From Sequoia sempervirens (Eukaryota > Streptophyta > Pinopsida > Cupressales > Cupressaceae), in contig VDFB02114929.1 of the NCBI GenBank assembly GCA_007258455.2, forward strand, positions 1 through 64,000: a stretch of 64,000 bases of DNA, read 5' to 3'. Shown in pieces: positions 47,010-57,399 of this stretch. A model generated the notes under the pieces. It was not told where the DNA came from. It did not search any database and saw only the letters and a list, made by a program, of their open reading frames with translations. The position numbers and the translations under genes were made by a program. The stretch's first letter is position 1; every line of letters begins with the position of its first letter.

Positions 47010-48485
47010 ATTTATGACCAGATAAAGTTTAAGGTAATCACCAATATTTAGAAGAAACAAAATATAGTCAACATCAACTAAATTCACCCATGGTGAATTG
47101 TTGGTGGTGAATTTGTTGACAATGAATTTTTCTAGAGCCTATAGAGTCTAATAAAATGATTTTCTTTACAAATAAAAACCACCTTTTCCTGATATGTTAA
47201 GAAATGAGTACATTGGATAGAAACATGAGACACAATGCGTAACACCAACAAAATAAATGCCTTTGGGAAAAACAGGCTAGATGTTTTGTGTAGTATCACC
47301 TTGAAAATTATTGGTAAAACAAAATCACCTTGAAAATATAAATAAGGCACATTTAATTTCCTGTTGTTAAAGCCCTAAAAATACTATTTGAATGCTCATG
47401 AACAATTATAGTTTAAATTACCATATCATATCTGTGTTCTAAAAAGAACTAGCTAAAGCCCTTCTCAAATAGAAACTTTGAGCTATGAATTGAAACATTC
47501 TTTGATATATTAGATTATTACACAAATTGTTATTCATGTTATTAATTTGAAGTGATTGATCAATAAACATGTTTCCATTAGAAAAATGATGCAGTTGCAC
47601 AAAAATTCTTTATATATAAAATGCCAAGATATAATTGGAGTGTCTATAGGGAAGAATTTAGAAACCTTAGTTTCAATACAGTTGCCTGATTTTCATGCAA
47701 GTGGACGTGCATTAGAAAGATGGAAAAACTGTAAAAGATCTTAAGGTTAAGGTAAAAGTATGATATGGAAAAAAAATATTTGTTTTATCCTTAAAAGGTA
47801 AAGATAAACAATGGAATGCACCATTACATCATTACATAAGTATAGAATAAAATATGCTTTCTTATATAGGGGAGAGGACCCAATACCTGAGCATGTTTCA
47901 ATAGTTGTGATAATAATTGTTTATATAATGTCCAATATTTTTATCAATTATGGATCAATAGTTGTGATTTAAAGTTGTTATTGTTCATAATGACTACCCA
48001 TAATTAAAAAAAATGTATTTCTTTAATCTAAAAAGCAACCAATCATGTGATTCCACATCAGTGCTCAATAAAACATGTTGTGAATGCACAGGTATTGGTC
48101 TCAATTTTTTTTGGGCCTTTTTGGACACCTTGACAAAAAGCATGCTGATGTGGCCCTGAAACCTTAGTTATAAGCAGGGGACTTGCCAAGTAAGCTATTA
48201 AAAAACATTGAGAGTGATTTGAAATTTCCACGAAGGATAATTAGAAGCATAAAGTTAGGGTGCACAACTACTAGGTCCTCTCCCCTACATGAGTTCAAGA
48301 AGGAGGAGAAGAAGAACAAGAATAGAAAGATGAAAAGATGAAAAATAAAAGGGATCAGAAGGAGAAAAAGAAGTAGAACAAGGGAAAGAGGATGATGAAG
48401 ATAAGATGAGTTCCTCAATACAAGTATATGCACTTTATTTCAAAGGAACGAAGACAACATTTTAATTTTATGTTAAAGGTTGCTT
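47010..48485. repeat. Dispersed repeat, copy B
   Basis: It is collinear with copy A at 33130-34935 but lacks the LINE fragment and both tandem duplications of that copy. It lies inside the 18.8-kb transposon, so it either belongs to it or inserted into it. A LINE lies directly at its right end. Confidence 0.8.
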
Positions 48486-50045
48486 TCTTTGTTTTTTATA
48501 AGATAAGCAACATTTGCAGGGTGTTGTACCCTTCACATAGAATCCCAAAGGGTAAAAAAGGGACTAGTTCAAACCCAAACATGAACTAGGAGAAATATAG
48601 AAACAACTGATAGACAGTTGTAGAAACATCTGACAAATAATTGTAGAAACACAAACAAGGACTAGACAACCCCAGAACCTGAGGAGACCAATTTGACTCC
48701 CATCACCCTAGGTTGCAAAGAATCAATGGATTTGGGGAGTCCCTTCTTCTTCCTCAACACAACATACTAGGAAGACTCAGAATCAAAGTCTTCTGAGTGA
48801 GGAGAGAGGAGCAGATCTTCAACAACCACCCGCAAGGAGCCATCACGATGTGAGGGAGCCAGCAACAAAGAGGAAGATTCATTGGGACTCAAAGGATCAG
48901 CAGAATCAATCAAAGAGGGGCAGGAAGAGTCCACCCTAACAACAATAGTAGATTGATTCAACATAGGTTCCTTAGAAGGGATATCCGGAAGAGGAGCCTG
49001 GATAGGATCAGCCATCGAAACCACCAAAGGAGGCTTGTCCTCCACAAGAGAAGAGGGACCCACTATGAGGTGGTCTGAGCAAAATTCCTCCACCAAGTAG
49101 CAGCACCCTTGCAACAAGTAAGAGGGAAACCAGAGGCCAAATGACTAGAGGAGAAACACCTCTTGCACTGAAAGGGAAGGCCCTCATAGTCCAGCAGCTG
49201 CGACCAAGGTTTGTCCTCCACCATCAATACCACATCACCAAAAAGGGGTTTGGATATTTCCAAATCAACTAGGATACGAGCCATTGTCATATGCCCTAGA
49301 TCCAGAGATGTAGATTCAAACTTCTGAAAGCGTCCAACGGAGTTTCCAATAGCTTCAAAACATGATTCCTCCCAAAATTGGAAGGGGGGATTTGGCAGTC
49401 TGACCCAAATAGGTCTGACATTCAAAGGTTTAGTAAGTGGATTGAACAAGCGAGACCACGGCTAGATGGCAACGAATGGATGCCCCACATCCACCCCCTG
49501 TCAAGCACACAATCCCACTCTGCAAGAGTAGAGAAGGTAGCAATGAAAAATCCCCTAGCACTAGGATAGAGCTCAATCTCACCAAAAACAACAAGCTTCC
49601 AGGAGGATGAAACCCAAGCATGAAGATTAGGAAGGGAGGGCCACAAGCCATAAACCTATAAATCACCCCTTGAAGAAAATAGAAATCCTCATTCTCGACC
49701 ACCTCAGGCCCACAGACCACTACAAGGGAGCCCCTAGCACAAGGAAAAGGATGAACCCTAGCCGAAGTAGGAAGTTGGGCACAAGCAACATCAAAAAAGG
49801 TTTTTCATTTGCAGTCATCCACAACTCCAACCAAGGAATCAATAGGAGGAGAGGAAAGGCTGACCCCCAAAACCACCTACTCCACATAGTCCACCTGAGA
49901 AGGCACACACAAGGGTATGTCCCTCACAAGAGACCCACGCACGCAGGGTTGTGCCTGAGGGATGCCTAGAAGAGGGCCTCAATGGACCATCGGATCCACA
50001 GTCTGTAGCACACCAGGAACCAACAACCCCTCAACACCATTCAAA
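48486..50045 (-). mobile_element. ORF1-only LINE derivative
   Basis: On the minus strand ORF1 (about 49960-48767) is followed directly by a short 3' sequence reading GTACAACACCCTGCAAATGT and TTGCTTATCTTATAAAAAAC, a typical tail of plant L1 elements. No endonuclease, RT or RNase H is present between them, though a simple 5' truncation would have kept those and lost ORF1. It therefore resembles half-LINE elements in which ORF2 has been deleted. The 5' limit is approximate. Confidence 0.75.
48767..49960 (-). pseudogene. LINE ORF1 with DUF4283 and CCHC-type zinc finger
   Basis: The minus strand gives the DUF4283 part (AWVSSSWKLVVFGEIELYPS, ARGFFIATFSTLAEWDCVLD), then after a shift near 49430 FNPLTKPLNVRPIWVRLPNP and FWEESCFEAIGNSVGRFQKF. 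The finger region DYEGLPFQCKRCFSSSHLAS follows; the last Cys/His of the usual 'C..C...GH...C' are changed. A Ser/Pro/Asp-rich C-terminus ends at 48767. ORF1 proteins bind LINE RNA. Frameshifts make it a dead copy. Confidence 0.82.
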
Positions 50046-50094
50046 AAAAATTCTCGTTCACTCCTGCCCAGCGTTTTGTTCAAATAGGGCACAT

Positions 50095-50745
50095 GCTTAC
50101 AGACTCTTCATCCAAGGCTATGGGATCATGTTGGGATCATATACAAAAAAATCTCTTGTTTTTTGCTATCTTCAAGGCGTTTCCCTGTGGTGATGACTTT
50201 TCAGTGGAGGGAAAAGTTGCCAGATGCAAGCAGTGTAAAGTTGCAAAGTGGTGCAACTTTCATTCCGCAACTCATACAATGAAACAGACTATTCAAACAA
50301 GTTTGGATGGGTACATTTACGCTAGGGATGTTCCTCTCTTGCACCCAAATACACTGAATCACTCTGAGCTACATTGGACCGGTGATTTCCCTTAAGAGTC
50401 CAAAGTGCTAAAAGACGGCAATCTTTGAAGGTCTATTTCTTGGATACCTTGATGCTTACATACTCTTCGTTTGAGGCTATGGGATCATGTTGGGACCATC
50501 TACAAAATCCTCTCTCATTTTTTTCTATCTCAGAGGCATTTTCCTGTGGTCATGAATTTTCAGTGGAGGGAAAAGTTGCTAGATGCAAGTAGTGTAAAGT
50601 TGCAAAGTGGTGCAACTTTCATTCTGCAACTCATACGACCAAACAGACTATTCCAACAAGTCTAGATGGGTATTTTTATGCTAGGGATGGTCCTCTTTTG
50701 CAACCAAATACACCAAATCACTCTGAGCTACATTGGACTGAGTGA
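50095..50745 (+). repeat. 359-bp tandem duplication with a possible BED-like zinc-finger remnant
   Basis: GGCTATGGGATCATGTTGGG at 50116 repeats at 50475, with collinear similarity to GAGCTACATTGGAC at the ends. The first unit has a 100-codon open stretch with SCWDHIQKN, VARCKQCKVAKW and FHSATHTMKQTIQT, which loosely fits a BED finger (W, C..C, H...). The second unit has frame changes. The finger is a weak guess; if right, a hAT-type fragment is possible. Confidence 0.55.
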
Positions 50746-52979
50746 AATTGGGTGAAAATTTGATGCAGACACAAGGGCACAATCACAAACTCTTTGCAAC
50801 CTACCTATTTGAGGCATCTAACAAGATTATTCTAGATTCTTTGGATAGTCCAAAACCCCCTTAAAACTTCACAAGAAACTAAATATGCATTTCCCTCTTT
50901 AACGCCCTTAAACCTTTGTAATAGTGAGAAACTAGTTTTTGTCCAATTACTCCACAATTTTTCAAAACATCAAACCAACATATGACTGATTCAGAATTTT
51001 ATTTCCAATTTACACAACATATATGAGAAACAACATAGACTCCTTTGGACCAGCGTTGACTTCCTATACATTCACCCTTGAATGGGCTACTCAATTAGCC
51101 CAAAAATGAAAAGCAACATACCTTCAAACACCACACAGACCCTTGAAACCTTGGGGAAGCAAATAAATTTCCAAGAAAACGAAGATTCTGCAATTGGATT
51201 CCATTTGTACAAACTTGTAACCATCAAATCAAAAAACCCTTGTTTTTAGTGTAATTCTTGAGGGTTTATTGGATGTATCACTTACACAACCTTTCAGACT
51301 CTACCACCACCTTAGACACCTTTATTTAGGCCCCAATATGCTTAGAAAACAAATAAACTTCTGGTATCTCATAGATTTTTGCAAACCCTAGGGTAAAAAC
51401 TCTATTTTCAAGTGAAAAAAAACCACCATTTTTAGACCTTTAACTCTTCATTTTATTTCAAAACCCAGTTCTCCACACCTTCCACTCTTGAAATATAATT
51501 TCCTAATCTCTACCAACTCATCCCACTAATTCACATTGGCACACAGTAGGTGGGATGAGATTCAAGCCATTAAAATTGCAAAACTCTTATTCCCCTGTTC
51601 AGGAACCCGTCTAAAGAAAGTCTAAGTTTTGAGGAACAAAATGAATAAAGAAACCCTCTATTAAGAAGTCAAAATAAATTCAAGAATGTAATAAAATTTA
51701 TACATAAATTTTTGATACAAAAATGCTTGAACATTTGGCTTGTGCATAGGCAGAAAACACAAGAAAAACAATAAAATATGAACTGATCAATTGAAACTTT
51801 ATTGATTCAAAGAAAAAACCTCCTTCAACCAAACCTGTCTTGAGCCCTTGAATGCCTTAAGTACATTGCTATGCCTTAGAATCCAACTCCCAATTCCTTT
51901 AACCACTAATATTAATTGACTTTTGAAACCTTAATGACCGTTGAAGGCCAAAATACAAACATTTTTCACATTAATATTACTCAAAATGAAATGTTGCACT
52001 TTTCCACTTCTAACTTTACTAAGACCTCACTTAATGGCTTGAAATAGAATCATTACATGTTCAAAACACTGTTCTCTCTTGTCCATAAACAAATCTACTA
52101 ATTTTTCCTTCAAAGGCTACAAAGCAACAACTAGGACAAGATTGGATCTCCATGTTTTTTTTTACCCTAAAACCTAAAAAATCCTCCTAATACATGACCA
52201 TTAGGACTATTAGATCTCATTAAAGACAAAAACTCAAAATATTAACACTTTAATCATTGAAATGATCCACAATGATATTGTGGTGTAGGTGCTCCTACAT
52301 CAAAAATGGCGGTTACAACTAATGTCAATGAAACATGGGGGCAACAAGATTTAAAGTTGGTTCCAGCTTGTGCAAGTCCTAATAGACGTGTTTGATGAAT
52401 TTATAGGGTGTGGAAAGGTTGGAAACATTGATTTCCTTAAAAACCTCATGAAAGTTGTTAAAAATGAAGTTGTACCCAAGTTGGATTTGAGGAACAAAAG
52501 TTGCAAGCCACTATAATTTATTATATATAAATGGGAGCTATTACAAAACTTGGTTCAAATGAGCATACCGACAAGAAAGAACCAGGAGAAAACCTTCGGT
52601 TATAGGTCGATTAAGTACAAAAATAGACCCCTTTACAAAACCTATGAGTTTCCAAAATATGGACCCCTTTACATGTTAAACATACCCTTTATACAATGCT
52701 AGACATTTGACCCATATTTCAAAAAACATCATTGGGTATAGATTATTCCCATACACAATTATGACCATTTTACATTGTTTCCAATTTGAGAATTCAAATT
52801 TTACAAAATTTTCCTATTAGAGACATGCAGGGCACAGTCTTAAACAATAGTAGTATGTTCACATTTTGGACTAACAATCACTTGTACAAACCATCAAGGT
52901 AGCTTAGAATAACCAATATATATTATTCTAAATGACACAAAATATGATGAGATAGTAATGAAAACTATAAAATACGCTT
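50746..52979. other. Non-coding part of the 18.8-kb transposon
   Basis: No supported gene, LTR or tandem repeat is seen in this 2.2 kb. Confidence 0.5.
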
Positions 52980-53018
52980 AGAATAACCAGTCTATATTGT
53001 TGTAATCTATTGCATACA

Positions 53019-53895
53019 TCTCTAAAAGGATCAAAGATGGATATTGTTGTAGTAGGTCCATGATCAATTGTGCCAAGAATATCGCAAAAGTGGGAAAATG
53101 AGAAATCTATATTGTCACAATAGAAAAGATGCTGACACTAACAAATCTATATTAATCTAAACAACTTGAATGATGATGAATTGGTGATGAAAACTATAAA
53201 ATATGCTTATAATAACTAATCTGCATTATTGTAATATGTCACATACCTCTCCAAAAGGATTAGAGCTGGCTATTATTGTAGCAGGTCCATGATCAATTGT
53301 GCCAGGAATATTGCAAAAGTGGGAAAATGAGAAATCTATATTGTCACAATAGAAAAGATGCTTAGACTAACATATCTATATTAATCTAAATAACCTAAAT
53401 GATGATGAGTTGGTGATGCAAACTATAAAAGATGCATACCTCTTCGAAAGGATTAGAGATGGCTATTGTTGCAGCAGGTCCATGATCAATCATGCCAGGA
53501 ATATTGCAAAAGTGGGAAAATGAGAAATCTGTATTGTCACAATAGAAAAGATGCTTAGACTAAACTATCTATATTAATCTAAACAACTTGAATGATGATG
53601 AGTTGGTGATGAAAACTATAAAATATGCATACCTCTTCAAAATGATCAGAGCTGGCTATTGTTGTAGTAGGTCTATGATCAATTGTGCCAAGAATATCGT
53701 AAAAGTGGGAAAATGATAAATCTATATTGTCACAATAGAAAATACTCTTAGACTAACATATCTATATTAATATAAACAACTTGAATGATGATGAGTTGGT
53801 GATGCAAACTATAAAAGACACATACCTCTCTGAAAGGATCAGAGCTAGTTATTGTTGCAGTAGGTCCATGATCAATCTTGCCAAAAATATCGCAA
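53019..53895 (-). repeat. Five tandem copies of a short exon with its intron
   Basis: Exon-like cores begin (low coordinate) near 53019, 53247, 53441, 53633 and 53827, with start spacings of 228, 194, 192 and 194 bp. On the minus strand each reads a version of IDHGPATTIASSDPFEE, and the four later copies are followed by GTATGC or GTATGT, a splice donor; the first has an altered version. Upstream of each on the minus strand is CCCACTTTTGC, where an acceptor AG would be expected but is not clear. They lie just downstream of the transposase-like gene, whose last exon ends with TGGAAG/GTAGAA near 54013. Confidence 0.65.
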
Positions 53896-54013
53896 AAGCG
53901 CATAAAAAATATCACTATTAAAGACACCTACATTGCAATAGTATATAAAATATCAGTATTAAATAAAGAACACTAATGAACTTAATCATAATGAACATAA
54001 GTATTCTACCTTC

Positions 54014-57000
54014 CATTCTTGAAAATGTTATTCAAGTGTGCCTGAAGGATCATCTCTTCGCTTAAGAGTATCCAATATTGCTTCATGATCAACATTACTA
54101 AGTGTCCATAGTTGTTTTGTCTTTGGTCTGGCATGATGCTTCAACAACTTAACATTTTTTTCTATAACAAGGTGTGAATACATGAGAATGGTTTTGTGTT
54201 TCTCATAGTCTTCAAATGTAGGTATGCCATTCTTTCTAATCATGTATGTTTGCAACCAAGTTCCTACAACCACAACTGAACCTATAGGATACACGAAACC
54301 ATCATCATCTTCCATCGGTTGTGTTAGCTTATGCTTTACCCGCACACATAGAGCCAACCAATAGTCCAATCTCTCTTCATTCCCCTGCTATGCAACAACT
54401 GCAAAAATATGTCCTAGCTATAGTAGATCTGAAAGTAGGTTGTAATCAACTAAAATTTCCATTGTGTCATTTGTCATGGATATTATTTGAGATAAAGGAG
54501 TTAGATACTATGGTACCCATGTATCCACCCACTCACTTGACTCGCATGAATCCCACTCGCGCTAAATACAACTTTGACAAAAACAAGCCAACTCTCATGT
54601 CCAAATGGTCCATGTGCCTACATCTGAGCTTCGAAATGAATGCATTTTTGAAAAATCTTTGATTGTATGACAATCCAATATGCCTCCCACTATACCCTCC
54701 TCAATGAACCAAAAGAATCTGTGCACTGTTGAATTAAGTTTCCCTCCCTATGAAAATGATGAACTACACCAATCAACTATAGAATGTGCATCACTAAATT
54801 TTTCTCCTAAATTATTCAATTGCTCATTAACTAGAACTCTCTTTACAAATACACTTGCTCCATCATGCTCCCCTTTCCCATGTCCAACTTCAAAAAAACT
54901 CCAAATATGAGGTAGACCCATCTCTACATGCATTTTACTCAACCAATAAAACATACGAGCATTCTTGAATTGACTTGTGCATTTATCTGACCAAATTAGA
55001 TGTCAGCCCAATGCTATATCATGCTCCTGCAAGAACTCAAAAAAATTCTCAAAAAAATGTTGGACATACTCGGACGAGTGAGATCTATCATCACTCATAT
55101 AAAAATGATACTCTCTAATTATCTTTCAATCCTCCTCTGTACTACCAGGTGCATTTATAAATATTATGTGCACAAAAATAGCAATCTGAATGGAATTGTA
55201 ATACTTAGATTGTACCTCATTTTGTGGTTGCAATGTGTAGTTTTCTGCAAAATCAACCACTAATATAATAGTGCCAATCGGAAAAGAGTCCTTACACATC
55301 CTAAATTCTTGATCCAACCACTAAGACCTATGACTATGCCTTGCATACTTGTAGAAAATATTGTCCTTAAAATCTGAAATAAAATTAGCAACACTCCATT
55401 CTTTTGAAACCAACTCACATCTAGAACCTTCACCTCCACTCTGCAAAGTATACTTGACTATCTCATATCTATTTTTCTCAACAATCTTCTTTCCAAATTC
55501 ATGTTCGGAACTCTCATGAAAACATTGAACAAACTTTGACAAGCCACCACATTCCGAGCACTTTGCATTTAAATAATCATTTCTATAGGAAAAGCAACCA
55601 TCATCTCTAGAACATAAAAAAATATCTAGCAAGTCCCTTGATTATTTTGGAAGATGCATTGCACCACACTCTTGTAAAATTTCATTAGTATGCAAAGTAT
55701 AATGGATATAGCATAATAGTTCATGGTACATTGAAAACTCCACATGGTATTTGCAACAACAAGTATTACGAATTTTAAGAGGCACACAATAAAATGGCTT
55801 CAAACCTTTAAAAGTCCTTTGTGATATTTCCATATTTGGATGTGTTTCAATAAATTTTTTGAACATTGTTTGGCTTGATTCCAAGAAATGTTTAGGATGT
55901 GGTGTACGGTCTTGATTGCCAATTATTAACTTTAAAACATCCTTTGCATTGGGTGATACTCTAGAGTTATCATGCCAAAATTGTTGAATTACCTGCTTTA
56001 CATTATCAGTTAGCTTCTTATCAACACATGGAAGCCTCCCAAAAAAATCCCATGTATCATTTTGAAGAGAATCATCTATTATTTCTCTTCTTGCAAGTGC
56101 TCTGTCCAAAGTTTTAAGATTTATGTCAAAATTAATACAAGTTTGTCTTATAAAGTGAGCCTTTTCAATTGATGGCTTACTAGGGTGGTTGTAATGACTC
56201 TTCGAGCAGCTCTCTTATCGTTTTCCTTGTTATTTTTTCCAATAGACTTGAGAGCATTAAAAAGATTTTTGACAATAATAGAATTTTTTTCAGTCTTCTT
56301 GTTCACACGAAACTTCAATTTGGCTAGAAAAGGTATCATATTTTGCATCTTTAGCAATTGTACAAAAATTTGGCATTGCTCATCAATGTCTTATCACTAA
56401 AATATTGGTTGAAAATTCTTCTAGCCCACAACCGAACAGGTTTGTGTTGACCTCTTTCCTTCAATTTTTTTTATAATGTTCTCATCAAATTCAAGTAACC
56501 ATTTAGGGGTTCTTGAAGGTCTTGAATTTGGAATATGTCTTTCTTCCACACAAGGTTCTTCATTTCTCATGTAATCTAGTGAAACATAATTTACACTTAG
56601 TTCAATATTATGTTCAACATCTTCAATTCCAACATTTTCACCTTCAATTTGAATAATTTCATTCCCAATTTCAATATCATATTCAACATCTTCAAATCCA
56701 ACATTTTCACCTTCAACATTTTTATTGTCAATTTCAATATTTTCATTCCCAATTTGAATATCATGTTCAACATCTTCAATTCCAACATTTTTAGCTTGAA
56801 CATTTTGAGTATCAATTTGAACATTTTCATTCCCAATTTCAATATCATTTTCAACATTTTCACCTTATACATATTCAATTTCCTCTTCACTTGAAAGACC
56901 ATAGGGCTCAGGCTCACCAATATTTAACATACCTTGTCTTCTCTTCCTATGATCTTTATCTTTTGTCTATATTCTTCAATTTGTTCTTTTGTAAGATTTC

Positions 57001-57036
57001 TCTTATGTTTTTTATTCTACCGACTATTGCTCACCA
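54014..57036 (-). pseudogene. Transposase-like gene of the 18.8-kb transposon
   Basis: The minus-strand ATG at 57036 opens a basic N-terminus (KKHKRNLTKEQIEEYRQ), followed by acidic 28-residue repeats (about 56600-56880) and RPSRTPKWLLEFDE. Then come ARREIIDDSLQNDTWDFFGR, FWHDNSRVSPNAKDVLKL, CCCKYHVEF and a Cys cluster (KCSECGGLSKFVQC). The presumed catalytic part follows: LVVDFAENYTLQPQNEVQSK (near 55250), FYMSDDRSH, LIWSDKCTSQFKNARMF (near 54985) and GHGKGEHDGASVFVKRV (near 54880). It ends with VVVVGTWLQTYM and DPSGTLE near 54028. The DFAENY / D..QFKN / HGKG..DG pattern recalls uncharacterised transposase-like proteins of cnidarians and other animals; that is from memory. Several stops and shifts break it. 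Confidence 0.7.
56600..56880 (-). repeat. Coding repeat, units of 69-84 bp
   Basis: CAACATCTTCAATTCCAACA and variants recur at 56615, 56684, 56768 and 56852 (69, 84 and 84 bp, all multiples of three). On the minus strand they give ENVGIEDVEHDI- and GNENIEID-type acidic residues at the transposase N-terminus. Confidence 0.8.
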
Positions 57037-57299
57037 TTATACCTCATAAAAGATGCTGAAAAATCACTATTTACGTCAAATTTGAGTACAAGATGTTCCA
57101 AAAAGTTGAACTATGTCTCTTCTTGTCTAAAATGGTGTGTTTGTCACCTGCAAAGCCTGCAAAAAGAATGTAGGATCTATTGGAATGCTAAAAATGGGCC
57201 ATATGGGGTTTTGTATGGCCTACAAATCGTATATCTGATATGAATTTTTTTTAAAATAAAACAATTTTATAATGCTCACCAACGAAAGGATTTTAGTGC

Positions 57300-57352
57300 T
57301 ATAAATTAGATATTCGATTTAAATCAGATATCCAATTTGTGCATATATATAC
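57300..57352. promoter_or_regulatory. GATATC-type repeat with TATA-like stretch
   Basis: TAGATATTCGATTTAAATCA, then GATATCCAATTTGTGCATAT and ATATACC. It lies about 260 bp upstream of the transposase start on the minus strand and directly before the low-complexity block on the plus strand. Its likeness to 42285-42350 suggests a shared promoter or transposase site. Confidence 0.5.
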
Positions 57353-57399
57353 CTAATAGTAGTGGGAGGAGGGTGGAGGTTGGGCAAGAGAGGTGGAGG

